DNA of 64,000 nt, from positions 744,001 to 808,000 of the forward strand of contig JBLDXI010000031.1 of the NCBI GenBank assembly GCA_047495785.1. The letters run 5' to 3'. The number at the start of each line of letters is the position of its first letter. The first letter of the stretch is position 1. Below are positions 63,709 to 64,000 of this stretch, piece by piece. Source of the DNA: Lepidodermella squamata. Taxonomy: Eukaryota > Gastrotricha. The position numbers and the translations under genes are program-made. The notes under the pieces are model-generated. The model saw only the letters and a list, made by a program, of their open reading frames with translations, ran no database searches and was not told the DNA's origin.

Positions 63709-64000
63709 ATTTTTGACCTAAAACATAGAGACATTTTTTCGGTGAAAAATTATTTTAGTCTTTGTTTCTAGACCATTCGCAGTTAGCCAGCCTATTTTTC
63801 CCACCCAGTTCAGTATAATAAAATTTATTGATGATACGCCAAAAATAACGGAGGATGATAAGCCTGGGAATGATATCATATGGTTCTATAATCAGACCAT
63901 TTGTGCCGGCGTACATGAGAACCAGGTCAGCCGTTAATTGCTGTTGGCCAAAATTAGATAGAAGAATGTTCCAGAAGGAGGAACTGCACCTATATGCAGC
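63709..64000. other. 3' flank of the lipocalin gene; possible next exon
   Basis: AATAAA at 63817-63822 probably polyadenylates the lipocalin-Kunitz transcript. A following open stretch (about 63830-63938, containing GNDIIWFYNQTICAG) reads like an exon, but it is cut by the window end and cannot be assigned. Confidence 0.4.

Overview
This window is nuclear DNA of an invertebrate animal with a compact genome. The genes have many spliceosomal introns of only about 45-60 nt. Host gene types are collagen, a nicotinic-receptor-like ligand-gated channel, large EGF/C-type-lectin proteins and a lipocalin-Kunitz protein; the tRNA-Ile(UAU) genes carry an intron. A nematode or another small-genome ecdysozoan fits best, but I cannot name the species and saw no clear spliced-leader signal. 

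Layout. 1-1420: broken channel paralogue with an insertion. 1625-1859: one truncated and one complete tRNA-Ile(UAU). 2070-3801: 12-exon short-chain collagen (+). 4132-5354: intact channel gene (-). 5730-31120: three tandem paralogues (-), each 6.6-7 kb, encoding a signal peptide, a cysteine-rich region, about 18-20 EGF-like repeats and four C-type lectin domains. A 5'-truncated LINE lies between the first two. 31121-34081: mostly non-coding, with one arm of a long diverged inverted repeat and a possible small spliced gene. 

34309-56886 is a complete 22,578-bp Polinton/Maverick, a virus-like DNA transposon. It has 287-bp terminal inverted repeats, AG...CT ends and a perfect 6-bp target duplication (TTTTGG). 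It sits inside a smaller transposon of Mutator-like type, which has its own perfect 9-bp duplication. The right half of the Polinton is a viral module of intronless genes: protein-primed DNA polymerase B, an integrase fused to a parvovirus-type phospholipase A2 domain, packaging ATPase, penton-like minor capsid protein, a frameshifted major capsid protein, two small virion-type proteins, an adenain-like protease, a VLTF3-like transcription factor, a fibre-like protein and three leftward genes (one membrane-anchored, one coiled-coil, one helix-turn-helix). Most of the structural genes carry a TCTA motif 12-17 nt before the start codon, resembling the late promoter of the virophage Mavirus and the giant virus CroV. 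The polymerase and the VLTF3-like gene lack it at that distance. The left third is a cargo module of spliced, host-like genes: a LicD/fukutin-like nucleotidyltransferase, a gene with a possible PB1-like domain and a 224-aa unknown, separated by several tandem-repeat blocks. 

57106-64000: a mariner-type MITE, the second arm of the long inverted repeat, a two-exon secreted Thr/Cys-rich protein (-), a gene-poor stretch with a decayed coding fragment, a third tRNA-Ile(UAU), and a two-exon lipocalin-Kunitz secreted protein (+).
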